Source: Karalla daura
Lineage: Eukaryota > Chordata > Actinopteri > Chaetodontiformes > Leiognathidae
Direction of reading: 5' to 3'
NCBI GenBank assembly: GCA_029224185.1
Contig: CM055192.1
Span: 19,289,739 to 19,353,738, forward strand
Length of the DNA stretch: 64,000 nucleotides
The notes under the pieces were generated by a model, which searched no databases, was not told where the DNA came from, and saw only the letters and a program-made list of their open reading frames with translations. Shown one piece after another: positions 12,652 through 24,928 of the stretch (within the stretch, counting starts at the first letter, position 1; each line of letters begins with the position of its first letter). Both the position numbers and the translations under genes were made by a program.

Positions 12652-13094
12652 CAGAGGGGGGGTGGGGGTGGGGGTGAGGGGGGCCTTGGTGGGTGAGTGG
12701 ATATGGGAGGGGAGTTACTGAAAAGATTTGGATGATGGTGCCCGAAAAAAAAGTGCCCACTTCCCTCCCCTCTGGTAAGATGACAGAGAAGACAGTAGAG
12801 GGGGGAAAAAACAAAACACACTAATCTTCTGGCTTTGCAGGAAGCCACAAAGCATCATTTACACAGCGGAGTTAACAGGAGAGCACCAGGCTTCCTGATT
12901 TGCAGCGAGCAGCCTTGTTCTAGATAGAGATATTCAGACTGTCAGTATAAACTGCTTCTGTTTTCGTTTTGCATTTATTTCAATGCCAGACTCAGGGCAT
13001 AAATTTTTCATCACCTGCTAAGCTATGAATAAAAGATTAAAAAAGGAACTGAGAGGGGAGTGGAGGGGAGGGAGGGAGGGACATAGAGAGAAAG

Positions 13095-13097
13095 AGA

Positions 13098-13137
<40 letters not shown>
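13095..13137. repeat. (GA)n microsatellite
   Basis: About 20 GA units in a wider purine tract (13060-13160). Confidence 0.94.
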
Positions 13138-13141
<4 letters not shown>

Positions 13142-13278
13142 AGAAGAAGGAGAGGTACAAAAAAAGTCTAACAGATGTGGCGCATGCAGTGCAACGTGCG
13201 AGCACTGTGTGCATAGTGAGAAGGTCTCCCTCTCCCCTTCCTCTTTGCCCCCTCCTGCCCGACCCTCCCGCCCCCCTC

Positions 13279-13280
<2 letters not shown>

Positions 13281-13333
<53 letters not shown>
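13281..13333. repeat. (CA)n microsatellite
   Basis: About 26 CA units after a C-rich stretch. Confidence 0.95.
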
Positions 13334-13335
<2 letters not shown>

Positions 13336-14060
13336 TCCCAATATACCTTCAGGAAGAGAGCAGTGGCTGCTGTGCAGGGTAAAGATGCTATAATGAGCGG
13401 GAGGCAGAGGAGCATCTCACCTTGGCTTTTTATAGGATTACCTGAGAGGTGAACTCTCTGCTCTGTGAGAGGATTCATCAGTACATCCCCTCTCTCCCTC
13501 CCTCTCTCCCTCTGCCTCAGCCTCTATCTCTCTCGCTCGCCCTCTCTCTCCCTCTCCCTCTCTCGCTCTATGCCCTCAGCGGTCTTTGACAGGCAGGGCG
13601 AGAGTGAGATGTCGAGGAGCTGCTGGAAAATTCTCCGCAATACACAGCTGACAGGTTCAGGTGTGGGTTAAAGTAGGGAGAGAAAGACAGGGATGAGGGA
13701 AAGAAGGGGAAATGCAAAGATAGGGAGGGAATGCATCTCGCCCCTCTACCTGCGTAATTCTCCCTTGCTCTCCCCCTTTCTGTTGAGTTTATGAAGCTGT
13801 ACACTCCGGCTCACCAGGAGTATGACTGTTAAATCCGTATATACCTCACATCATTACCTCCTCTCTGCCCAGCAGAGCCATACAATGACAGCATGCCACC
13901 TTTATTACGAGGAGTGCTGGTGTCACTTGCATACGAAATGAGAGTCTTCAGGCTTAGTTCCAGGTAAGAGACGTTTTCTATGTGTGCGTGTCCAGTTGTG
14001 GATGAACAGATGATGCAGTGACCCACGGGAACACATATACATTGGCCATGTGAATGCACA

Positions 14061-14098
14061 AGCACTGGTCACAATGTCAACACATTGTGACCAGTGCT
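14061..14098. repeat. Perfect 16-bp inverted repeat (hairpin) with 6-base loop
   Basis: The left arm 14061-14076 reads AGCACTGGTCACAATG, the loop 14077-14082 TCAACA, and the right arm 14083-14098 is the exact reverse complement of the left arm. It ends where the SINE-like sequence begins. The flanks do not extend the pairing, so it is too short for a typical miRNA precursor. It may be a snapback insertion product or a cruciform-forming site. Confidence 0.9.
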
Positions 14099-14374
14099 AT
14101 CCATAGGACTGTCATCTCACAGTGAGAGCACTGTAGGTTTAAATTGACATCCATGTTATCCCTGTGTGTGGGCTTCCTGGGTATTCCAGTTTCCTCCACA
14201 GTCCAAAAATGTTCATATTTAGATCAGCTAGAGACTCAGTGTGAGCATGAGCTGTATGATGAACCGATGGCCTGGACAGGGTGTATTTCCTGTTTCTGCC
14301 CTATGTGTACTGGAGCTCCCTGACACTGTTAAGGTCCAACGCATGTCAGATAATGGTGGATGGATGGATGGATG
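14099..14374 (+). mobile_element. Degenerate LINE2-tailed SINE (copy B) ending in GGAT repeats
   Basis: It contains the diagnostic TTTCCTCCACAGTCCAAAAATG block (near 14190-14211), then GGCCTGGACAGGGTGTATTTCC, TGCCCTATGTGTACTGGAGC and CCTGACACTGTTAAGG, and ends in TGGATGGATGGATGG. The same order of blocks occurs in the copy near 17.6 kb and in many fish repeats. The tRNA-like head is badly eroded. Confidence 0.7.
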
Positions 14375-14399
14375 ATAGTAGTAGTAGTAGTAGTAGTAT
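14375..14399. repeat. (AGT)n repeat
   Basis: About eight AGT units directly follow the GGAT tail of the SINE-like element. Confidence 0.9.
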
Positions 14400-14973
14400 C
14401 AATAGTCAAAAACTGGAATAGGTAGTTGCCCAGTGTTCTCTAGGCCACCGTAGGCCACTACATTGTTATACTATTATATGTATATATAAAGCAATGATAC
14501 ATGTTCATAGCACACAGTGACAGCATGCAGTGACAGTATGTATGCACGCACAAACAAACTTTTAAAACACAGATACAGTAATTGATCCAGTGAAGCTGAA
14601 CCAGTGAAGGGGACATATACACAGAGGAGATTCTGCATATCATAATGCATCTACATCATAACAGACAGTGTGTGTATGTGACTCTCTCTCCTTCCCTCTC
14701 TCTGTGTATGTGCGTGTGTTGTGAACACTGTGAGGATATTTCAGTAAACTGAGGAGGTTTGGGCTCGTCAACGCTTCCAGACAAACCTGCTTGAGGGCTC
14801 AGACTTGATTTTACGTGTAAGATTAGAGTCGGGCTTAGTGTTAGACTTAAAGGGTGTTCTTAGTCTTTTACTTGCCAAGGGAAAGCTTAGGATAAGGGAC
14901 AAGGGAACGCATTATGGCCATAAGGGTCCTCACAAGGACACAAGTATGAAAACAGCGATGGTGTGTTTGTGTG

Positions 14974-15004
<31 letters not shown>

Positions 15005-17504
15005 AGTGGGTGCTCAGGTTTGCAGAGGATAAGTGTGAGCCATACTCAAGATACCTGATCAAAATAACCACTTATATAGATGAGCAGTCATAGCACACCC
15101 ACTCAGCACAACATCTCCACAGTGGCACATATATACATACATAATCATACAGATGCAGTCATATGACCTTGTCTCAACGTGCAAAAAATTAATGCGAGGC
15201 CCTCCTGAAATATATACATTACAGTGACACTGAAAGAAAGACTCTCAACCTGTGGTTGCAGATGCACAGATGAGCATGCAGGTACACACATGCACATATA
15301 TATATCTCTCTATATATCTTTTAATTATGAATACATGGATACATAACAGCAGCAGGTTGTGTATATACATGTGTGCAGGCTGAAATTCATCTCTGGTTAG
15401 CACAGGAGTAATATATCCCACCAGGACCTGTGTTCCTTGTAGCAATTTAAAATAATTATTGTGAGACCTGATGCTAGACGTCAGCCCCACTCCTCCGCAT
15501 CCAAATGAGGCTGTATGGTGTGTTTGCATCAGTGTGTGTGTGTGGGCTTGCCTATATTTGGTGTTAGCTAGCGGAGACCATGTTGGGGACAGTTCAGAGA
15601 GTCCCTCGAGCTCCCCCGGACCCCTCATGCAGTTATGCTTTAAAATGGAAGAACACCTGTAAATTGATTTCACAAACTGCTTTTTTCCGATGTACACTGC
15701 TGTGCAAAATCAGTACTTCAGGCACTTCCTACAGTGTTTGTATTTCATCATTGTGATGCCTGTTCTTAATGTCACTCATTCTTTCCTAATTTTGTTGAAA
15801 ATTTCAAATTGTGGGATGATTAAAGGATTGTCCCTCTATTCAATTCTTCTATTTTCATTTACTATACTGTATACTGTATTTCCTTGCCACTATTGCTTCC
15901 ATCTCTGCCTACTTTACAATTTATTGCTCTTAACTCTTATTGATGGTCCTCCAATTTCTTTATCAACTAGCTGCTATAATCATGTAAACTTTCCCATTGC
16001 GGGAGTAGTCAAGGAAGGTTTTATCTTCAAATAACTTTACATGTTTCACACCAGAGCATCACACTTGTCTATCAGAAAGAGGTGTTATGTTGACGATGAT
16101 GACTTTTAGATTGAGACATTAATTACCCCTATATAAAATGAAAGTGGGAAACCTAAAAGAACATAATGTCACATGAATGTGAAGGGTGAATTTCCTCAGC
16201 ACCACATAAACTGTGTGACTGTTGAATAAAAAACTGTGAGAGGGTTTTCTAACATGGTGCCATTTTGCCCCTTACACCTCCTACTCTTTCACCTTCTGCC
16301 ATTTCCTCATATCACCACCTACTCACCACCTTCCTCTTTCACCTTCTTTTTCTTTGAATGCCAGTGTGACTCCCGCCGCTCTGCTACTCCCTCCACTCCT
16401 GCCCCTTGTCACCCTGCCTCTGTCCGTCATCACCTATTTTATCCAAATCACCCTGCTTCACCACCATCTCAGGCAAGAAATACTGCAAACCCCTCCACCC
16501 ACCCACCCACCCCACCCACCCCGACAACTCCATCTCTTCTCAGCCAGGGATAAGGGTGAAGGCCATGCCAGGAGGAGTTGGCATCAACCTGTCACCCCGC
16601 CATTCCTGCTTCCTCCTTCTGTCAGCCTGCTTAATCAAATTACCCCCCTCACCCATGCACACACAAGCCCATTTCTCAATAAACTTCCCTCCATGCCTCT
16701 CTCCCCCCGCCTGCCCTCTCGTCTCCTGCTTCTCATAAACCTTGCATCCTCCGCTCTCTTTATCCTCCAGCTCCCTGTAGAAGCACACACACACACACAC
16801 ACACAGTCGCGTTCCTACTCGGTGCCTGAGCCGCTTCCCTTTGCGTCTGCACACCCGCCCGCCCGCTCGCTCGCTCGCTCACGGTACAACGCGACATACT
16901 GTAACGACGGCTGAGGCTGCTGTTTCATCTTAATTAAATTTCCCTCTTCTTTTATGCTTCCTTCCTGTGTGCCCGCTTGCCCACGCTCCAAATGTCAACA
17001 GAATTTGGGCACATGGAGTGGCATCTGGTGCCACATCGCCCGACGCACACGGATACAAAAACCCTCACAGCACGGCGAGTTAACCTGGAGCGCTGCCAAG
17101 CCAGCAGCTACGCACCAGCTAAGTGCCACAGCGCCAGTCAAGTGCCCGTTCGGCTGCGCGCCCACCCGCATCACTGCATCGCTCACACATGCACACACTC
17201 TCAACCCCCAGTGGCACCAGACGATGACAGGGAGACAGAAGGGCCTTGCCTTGCCTTGCTGCTCCCTGCCCCCAGCACATACTGTACCGCTCCCCATCTA
17301 ACCCCAGAGCCATACTGTATCTCCATACCCTCAGTGGCAGCCTGGCAGCGTGGGCTACGCGCAAATAGAGTGCGTGCGTTAACTTGTTACAGTGTAGCCT
17401 AGAATTGCCAGGTCCCTGTTCCCATATGCGCTCCCTCGCAAACAAGTGGGGGTCACACAGCAGAGACAGATTGAATGTTGGTATAGAATTACTACTTATT
17501 GCCT
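14400..17504. other. Gene-free stretch, AT-rich then pyrimidine-rich
   Basis: TG tracts lie near 14956-15000 and 15531-15543. Bases 15650-16230 are AT-rich. Bases 16240-16900 are pyrimidine-rich with CCAC, CTCG and a short CA tract (16786-16805), giving Pro/Ser/His-rich chance ORFs. An AATTAAATTT-type segment sits near 16930. I recognise no gene. Confidence 0.55.
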
Positions 17505-17747
17505 AAAAGAACCTGGATACCGGGGGCCTTTCTGTGTGGCATGTTCTCCCCACATATGCATGGATTTTCGCCCAGTTCTGTGGTTTCCTCCCACAGCCCA
17601 AAAAAAAAGGATGAAATGCATGTTTGCTCTACTCCCTGCCTTGGCCCTATGTGTGCTGGAGAAGCTGGAGATGGAGCCTCCAGCAGACGTCCCTCCTGAC
17701 ACTGTTATGGTGCAAAGCGGTTGAGACGATGGATGAGTGAATGGACA
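17505..17747 (+). mobile_element. Degenerate LINE2-tailed SINE (copy C)
   Basis: It shares with copy B the series GTGTGGCATGTTCTCCCC, GGTTTCCTCCCACAGCCC followed by an A run, TGCCTTGGCCCTATGTGTGC, CTCCTGACACTGTTATGG and the terminal GCGGTTGAGACGATGGATGA. This is the standard order in fish SINE/LINE2 tails. The 92- and 121-codon ORFs over it are accidental. Confidence 0.75.
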
Positions 17748-17889
17748 AATAATTGCACTGATGAGTTCACAACCCAAACTACCCACACGCTTCAACCCAA
17801 AACAGCTCTTCTTTGATAGTTTGTCTGAACCATCTAAGACTGTGTTCCTCTCAGCTATCACTTCCCAAGGTTAACTGCAGACTGTACAT

Positions 17890-17892
<3 letters not shown>

Positions 17893-17950
<58 letters not shown>
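17893..17950. repeat. (CA)n microsatellite
   Basis: About 29 uninterrupted CA units. Confidence 0.96.
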
Positions 17951-17952
<2 letters not shown>

Positions 17953-20459
17953 AACCTGCCAGGCAAAGTTTTACTTTATACTATTGGATATAAAAGGTAG
18001 CTTTCTGCAAAGACAGATCATGTATGCATTAAAAGAGAGAAAGGGGAATGAAAAGGGAAGAATGGAAGAAGGTAATTGACAATCGTGGCCTTGAGTTCAG
18101 CCTTTTTACAGCGAGGTATGGTTGGAGTCAAATGGATGTGTGTGTGTCTTAGCTGTGGGGTCAGTACAGGAGAGCAGGGGAGGTATGATATCAACCACAA
18201 GCAGAAGAAGTAAAGTGCATAAAAAACAGCACAGCCCAGGATTTCATACCGGGAGCCTTTTCTTTTTCTTCACCTCCAAGACGCTCTCCATCTCGCCGCC
18301 ATGCAGATTAGAGCCGACTCTCAATTACAGTCCATCTCCGAGCGCAGATGACAGCGAGACGCAGGCCCAAATAAAACACATCAGGCTTTTCAAATAGGTT
18401 TGTTCAGGACCACTGAGCTGCCAGCAGTGGCAGTCAGCCGGCCAACTCCACATACATCCATGGCTGTGAAAAGAGCTAAAGGAGGCTCGGAAGCTAACCA
18501 TGCTGGCTACGCCTAACATATGTTCTACTCCAATCTATGTCACTCTTCATTTGCCTCTTCCTCTTCCTTGGTCTAGAAGGCTCATTCTTTCTTTCCTGTG
18601 ACCTAAAGCTGTGTTCTCTGGCCCTCTTCGTCCTTCCCTCTTTATGATTTGTAAATGCTGACAGTAACTGGCTTAGATTTATGCATGGAGGCCACAAGGT
18701 GAAGGTGAGCCAATGCTATTCTCTGCTATACGTCTAAGTGCCGAGTAGCTCCGCATCATTAGCCATGATGTCATGAGGCCAACGAGAGAATGACGAATGT
18801 AAGATTGGGAGATGTGTTCATTTGTAAATTCAGACTGAATTAATTTGGTTTAGGTTCTTAGCGGTGTGCATATGCAAACAGGCGCAGCCATGCAGACTGA
18901 CAGACTGGGCCTTGGTAGCAGAAAAGACAGCACTAAACATCAAGTCTTGTATTTCTATTGAGTCATACCAATGTGAGTGCTTATTCAGTGTTGGAGTACA
19001 CACACAAACTCTCATTGCCACCTGCCAGACAAAGTTTGAACACTTAACTGTAGCATTTATACATGCATTTTCAAGCACATGCACACAATGTTTAGGTTGG
19101 TGGCTTGTATTTTGATTGTGCAGGTGCATAATGTATGCATACCCTCTGTGAGAAACCCACTTAATGTGTGGCCTCCGCTAAAGTGGGTGAGTGTGCCTGG
19201 GAATGTGCAGCCACTCATACACCAAAGAGAAATAATGCGCCTGCTGCTGTGCCAGCTTAGCATAAGCAGGAGAGGCCGTGGGGTAAGAGAGAGTTCATTA
19301 TGAGATTTCAAGGCACCTGAAGTTCATTTGTCTCCCTACAGCATCAAAACAGGATAATAAGGACAAGGGAGGAGGGATATGGCAACAGCAAGTCATGTCT
19401 TTGTTTTTTGTGTTTCAAAAAAATCCTCCTGTAAATACCAAAGTCCTTTCATCCCTATCCAAGACTTGTCTCTAGACTTCAAGAAGAAAAACTTCTTAAG
19501 GTGACCCAGTGTGAAGGTTTAAACAGGGTAAACCTGACTCCCAGCACGACACAGAACAGACAGTCCCCTACTGACCACTGAGTTCAGTGTGTTAAACGCT
19601 GCTCTGTCACAGGAAGAAATGTGACTGACAGGATTTTCCATTCATGTTTCACTTTTTGTCCATCAAAGTTACACGAGTCCACGAAACTCACTTTCAGTGG
19701 CTGGTCCCACAATACGTCCCAGGCGATCCACAAATAAAAACATGCAACAGGTGCACGGCTTTGACCTGGAGAGGAATATCTGCCACTAGCCCCATCTATC
19801 CACTGCATAATTAATGGGGTTTAATTGTCATTTAGTTTCTGTCTGTGGATTTCCCCGCTCAGCGCTCCTTTTTTCCGTGTGCGCTCTCTTTCCCCTGCCT
19901 TGCACACGGCCGGTGCGAAGGCTAATAAATATGCTCTTATAATCCTGCTGATGGTGTCATCCAAGTGTCACTCCCAGACATAAGGCAGGGTGACAGTGGG
20001 GCGCCCCTACAGTATGTGTGTGTGTGTGAGTGTGCTCATGTGAATGTGTGTGTGTGTAATTTGACTCTGCATGGATGAATGCGTGGTTGTGACTTTATGC
20101 TGAGTGCATGTGAATTTGTGTGATGTGTGTATGTGGGTGTGTGTGTGTGTGCAAGTCTGAGACACTGATTAAGACACGCTCTTCTCCAGTGTGGTGGGAC
20201 ACCTGGTCTTAGTGGGAAAATGGGCTGCGGGCCACCAGGGCAAGAGGGTAGGGAGAGAGAGAGGCAGGGGGGAGGCAGGAGGGAGGCAAGGTGAGCTACA
20301 GGGAAACTCTGTCGTCCACTTCCGCACCACCAGGACTTTTAATTTAGCTCTGGTCAGATTGGACCGAGGCACATGGCATTGGTGGAGAGATACACTGCTG
20401 CCAAGCCATTAGGTAACCCAGAGTGGGCACAGTGACAGGGCACAAATAGATCCAGTATG

Positions 20460-20490
<31 letters not shown>

Positions 20491-21907
20491 ACAAGTAGGT
20501 CGCTTGCACTGCAAGAACATTTGGACAAGAAAAACAACTATGTGGGAATTATGACATCACCACCGGAGCTAGAGGAGCAACAATGGTGGCAAGCTGGAGG
20601 AGCAAAAGTGGTGGCAAAACAGTACTAAAAATCCAAATGGTGAGATGTTTTATCCGAAGTGAGTTGTTTGTTGAGGAGCAGGCTCTTTTCGACAGAATGC
20701 GGTGGATTGTTTGATAATGCCTCGCACTTCCATGCAAACTCGCCACGCAGAGTGCATCACATGTACCACGGTAAATCATGCAAATGAATCACACATTCAG
20801 GAGAGAACACTGATGCCAATCACACAGGAAACGTCTTTCTAGTGTCACTTTGTGAAAGAATGAAAAACACCACAACTTGTTTTGCTCACCGGGATATAAC
20901 ACCATATTGCCGTACCCCCATCATATACATATGCTTCCTTGTCAACGCTGCTCGACGTGACGCCTCGGTATGCAATCACATCCTTCCTGACACGCACCTA
21001 TCTGACCTTCCAGACAGGAAAAAATCAAAAATAGAAGAAAACAGAAGATAATCTAAGCACCATATGGCTACAACACAACAGTTGTAGAGGGCACTGTGTT
21101 GCCTTCGACCTGTTTATCGGCTGTTAGTATAACTGATAGTGTACATGGGAACAAGCTGTGGACTCGAAGTCCGCTGGACAACTGTGACACGTGGTAATGG
21201 CAGTGGACAGTGTGAAATTGAGATCAGGCTGGGACACAAGTAAAGACAGAGCACACGAGGTGCGGTGCCGATGTGTGTGCGCATACACACACACACACAC
21301 ACACACACTCACAAACACACGGCACACTCAGTAAACATAAAAAAGCCTGGGGCGGCTTGCAAGAGTGAAGTAACAAAGCTAAGCAGGAATGGCATTTTTC
21401 TTGGTGTCTGCTTAGACTTAAAGTAATTGCTGCATGTCTGTCATTGCCGACGAAAGCGAGGAAAATGTCTTCCTCAGCTGCTCCCCTGCCTGTTTTGTTC
21501 GCTGCACTTGTGTAAAGTGGGAGAAAATAAGTGTCATTCATTGAATGCAGCCATTCTTCCCATGACAGCTTCATATCTAGAGTTGGGGGGAGGCCACCCC
21601 AAAATCCTCCTTTCTACTGGTAACGCCTTTGACAGGGTGTTAAAAAAAGGCCCCACCTCTTTCTCCAAGCACGGGTAAGCACACACATGCACAGACGTGC
21701 ACACACACCTACGTCCCACTCTAATAAGTTTTTACACACCCACTTAACAATGCGCAACGAGCAACATTCACACACACGCACCCAGACAAATGCACAGAGA
21801 GGGCTGTGAAGGATGTCTGTGCTAAGTGAATGGGTGCCCTTTTTAACCCTGCTCAGCGTGCGTCCCAGTGTTAATACAGCTGATCAGATGGCTGAGAGAG
21901 AGACAAA
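17951..21907. other. Gene-free stretch with scattered short repeats
   Basis: Short TG/CA tracts occur at 20017-20030, 20139-20151, 20460-20486 and 21283-21308. A 25-bp tandem duplication lies at 20567-20616. Bases 19805-19980 (AATTAATGGGGTTTAATTG, AATAAATATGC) could be a conserved non-coding block. I find no exon. Confidence 0.55.
20567..20616. repeat. 25-bp tandem duplication
   Basis: Unit 1 (20567-20591) and unit 2 (20592-20616) share AGCT-GAGGAGCAA-GTGGTGGCA-type sequence with about four differences. It is a simple local duplication. Confidence 0.8.
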
Positions 21908-21922
21908 GAGAGAGAGAGAGAG

Positions 21923-21966
<44 letters not shown>
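21908..21966. repeat. (GA)n microsatellite
   Basis: A GA run with one TGCG interruption near 21923. Confidence 0.94.
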
Positions 21967-21974
<8 letters not shown>

Positions 21975-24400
21975 GAGGACAGAAAGGGAGGCGCTGCTGA
22001 GGAGTGGAGAGTCCGCTGCGGCTGTGTTTTTACAACTAGAACTGTCTGTCTGTGGATCTGTCTGTCAATCTGTCTGACCCTTTCTCACACTTAGCCGCAA
22101 GCCTCTTCGCCCTCACTTTCATATGCAGCAAGGCAAATGGGTCAGTTGCCATGGTAACAGCCGAGAGGCCAGGGATCTTCGAGTCTATTAAGAAAAGTAG
22201 GGGGAAGTCGTCCCCACCAACACCACGGCGAAGACACATTCAGACTGATTTCACTGAACAGTAGAGCGTTATAGAGATGATGCGCAAGCTCCAACTCAAA
22301 AACTAACTTTGTCAAAGTTAGTCTATGTACGAACTGCTGTCTGCTTAAAACGATCAATGATTGTGATGCCTCCAATGAGCAAAGAAGTTACATTGCTGTG
22401 TAACTGAAGCAGGTCTGTCACTGCTGACAGAGTAGCTAAAGGGATAGAGACACGGGAGGCTGTAACATGGTTTTCAACAGATATCTAATAATTAAAAATA
22501 AAAAATAAAAAATTCAAGGTTGTTCCTGTGATACAAACATTTTGTGACATTTTTTGCATTTGAAATTTCATTTCAAGGACATGCGGCAAAAGCCTGTTTG
22601 GTATTAAACAGCAATCTGATTTAATATAATGATGCTTTCACACAAGGCCAGTCCTGAAAGAGTCATGTTCATAGTGATGAGTGTAAGAGCATAATAAAGC
22701 TCTTATGTCAGCAAAAAGTTGTTTTTTGGTGTGTGTGCTGAACAGCTAACACACAGATCTGCTGTTGAAATATGACACACTTGTGAATGTAAATTTAATT
22801 TCAGTCCTCAAGAACAATATTCACAATAGATGTCTTATGTGATAAAAGTAAACATAAAACGTTCCAATAATGGGAGTAACAGTCAGCAGTTTGCAAAATT
22901 CAAATATGTTTTAAGATAATATGATTTGACATGATTAACTTTTTCTGCCATTTTTTTGTTTTTTCATTACATATTGTTCACTGTTCATTTACATTTGTTC
23001 AGAATCAACTATGATGAAGCTTTGTAACCTTTTCTGACCTCCTAAGAGCCCACAGCCCTCCTGACCACTCCTCTCTCCGTCCTGCTCCACTGATGGGGCT
23101 CTCCTTTGCTCACTCTTGGATATTTCAGTAATCAATTAATTATTAATACTGTAGGCTGCACTGAGATGATGAGTAGAGGAAGTGAGGCATGGGGATGGAG
23201 TAAATGAGTGAGAGGACAGCCAGCTGGGCTGTATGAGAGACTCCCAGTAAGAGAGGCTTGTAGATTTAGACTGATCCTCAGCTCATGTACTTCAATGCAG
23301 TTTGAATCACTGATATGCGAGATATGTAACAGCAAACTAACAGCTTCAAACTGTAAGGTAGCCCCGCTTATTGAGGCAAGGACCAGCAAATCAAAAGTCT
23401 TTGACATTACCTGAGATTATTGTGTTTTGTTCGACGTTCAGTGGCGTAGGGAACACAGGGAGAGAAAGACCCCCGCGGCTCACACCTTGACGTGTATGTT
23501 ACGCTCTATTAAATTAGCATGAGTCCAATATTAAAATAATAACATTTACCTCCAACATAAATGCTTTTGGTTCCAAAATCAATACCACTACACCCTAATG
23601 CCAAAGTATCATTACAAATAATAAGAACAAAGTTGTTGCATTATATCACGCATTAAAAAAAAGACCTCAGAAGGCCATGCAAGTGTTATAGATTAAATAA
23701 TTTCATTTGAAATGTCACAGATTCCCATAAGAGTTAATAGAGTTAATAGAGTTACACATTTTATTTGTATTTTTTTTGAAGGGGTGTGATGAAGAAAGCA
23801 AGAGGCAGCACTGTGATAATGATAATGTAATGGAAAAACGAAAAAAAGAAAACATGTGCACACTATTGCTGTCCATGCTTGTGTACATTGCCATTAGGGA
23901 TAATGTGTCTTTTCCAATTTAAGTTTAAGTCCATACTAAGCAAATGCAACACAAACCTAGCAAGCAAAGCTTTAGCCTCTGCTTAATTGCACAACTGATG
24001 CATCCTTCATGAGCACAATTAGACTAACTCAGCCACTAAAGACTCATAGCTCTCTGTACCCCCAAAGCTGGTCTATTAGTGCTGGAAAAATCCTCCATAC
24101 CTCAAATCAGACAGAGAAAATCATTGATTGAGGCACACAAATGAATTAGTGAAATAAAAAGCACCTAAAATGTTGAAGTGGAGTGATGATTGTATCATCT
24201 CGGAGTTGATAGAGTCGAGTCGAGAACAGAATGATGGGGAACTCCACAGCTACATTGTGAAGGCCTCTGTCATGCTGTCTATGGCCTTTATTGGATGAGC
24301 CACTCTCAAGGTACTCAGTCTCCATTCAGAGCATGAATCAATGGCTCCTGATTAGATTTTGGGGGGTTACTATGCTGTTTTTGTTTGTTGTGACATCTTC
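21967..24400. other. Gene-free stretch, AT-rich
   Basis: Bases 22480-23030 and 23500-24200 are AT-rich with no ORF of interest. A perfect palindrome sits at 22302-22322. A short direct repeat of TAGAGTTAA occurs near 23731-23755. No transposon or RNA gene is recognised. Confidence 0.55.
22302..22322. repeat. 21-bp palindrome with 10-bp perfect arms
   Basis: ACTAACTTTG, a single T, then CAAAGTTAGT. Each arm carries a SOX/TCF-like CTTTG/CAAAG core in opposite orientation, 1 base apart. Confidence 0.9.
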
Positions 24401-24918
24401 CCTCGCTTTGTCAGGTCTCTATGCTCCTGCCTGACAAAGGCACCACCTCCTCCGATGGAGGAAGAGAGAAATGGGGAGACAGGAACTGGGGGAGGGGGAT
24501 GACGGAGGGGGCCCGTCAAGGCTGTTCCTTGTCGATCCGAGCTGTTCTGCTGTGGCATTATGGCAGGCGTATATGTAGACTAGTCTGTTTTTATGTATCA
24601 GTTGCAATCACACAGCGTGTGTATGTTTGTGTGTGTGTGCGTGTGTCTGGTCTACACTGAATCCTGCTTAATTTGGTCACTGCATAGCTCTTCATTAATT
24701 TTCCCTCCACTATCGAGTCCTTATTTAGTTCCTGCTGCTCTGCTCTGTTCAGCAGGCAAATTGGGAAATGAGGAGCGGCGTGATGGAAAAGATCCGCAAA
24801 TGAGGAATTCTCCCAACTTTAGAATTGTTCCTCACTCTGGGAAAGGCACTGCAGGATGCCACCTCGTCCCGTGATATGTGTGAATGGCCAGAGTTGCAGA
24901 CTGAGTCCGAGCTGCCGT

Positions 24919-24928
24919 TGATTGACAG
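24919..24928 (+). promoter_or_regulatory. PBX-MEIS composite decamer
   Basis: TGATTGACAG is an exact match to the known composite site bound by PBX with MEIS/PREP proteins. It lies in low-repeat, CpG-containing sequence (24890-25000). A single decamer is expected by chance only rarely but not negligibly in 64 kb, so function is unproven. Confidence 0.4.

Larger units (their letters stand above)
11161..14060. other. Gene-free stretch with several microsatellites
   Basis: It opens with a short homeobox-motif-rich segment (CCAATTAGAGATCTTTATTTAATTG near 11180-11204, quoted only to locate it). Microsatellites follow at 11841-11895 (CA), 12173-12214 (GGA), 12342-12361 (GT), 12434-12509 (CA), 12624-12651 (GGGCT), 13095-13137 (GA) and 13281-13333 (CA). 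Pyrimidine-rich DNA fills 13488-13570. No exon is recognisable. Confidence 0.6.

Noticed and set aside
14061..14098. miRNA precursor at the 16-bp hairpin
   Set aside because: Pairing does not extend beyond 16 bp, so the stem is too short for Drosha/Dicer processing.
15685..15730. Tc1/mariner-like end (CACTGCTGTGCAAAATCAGTAC)
   Set aside because: Only one possible end is visible, with no partner inverted repeat or transposase remnant in the next kilobase.
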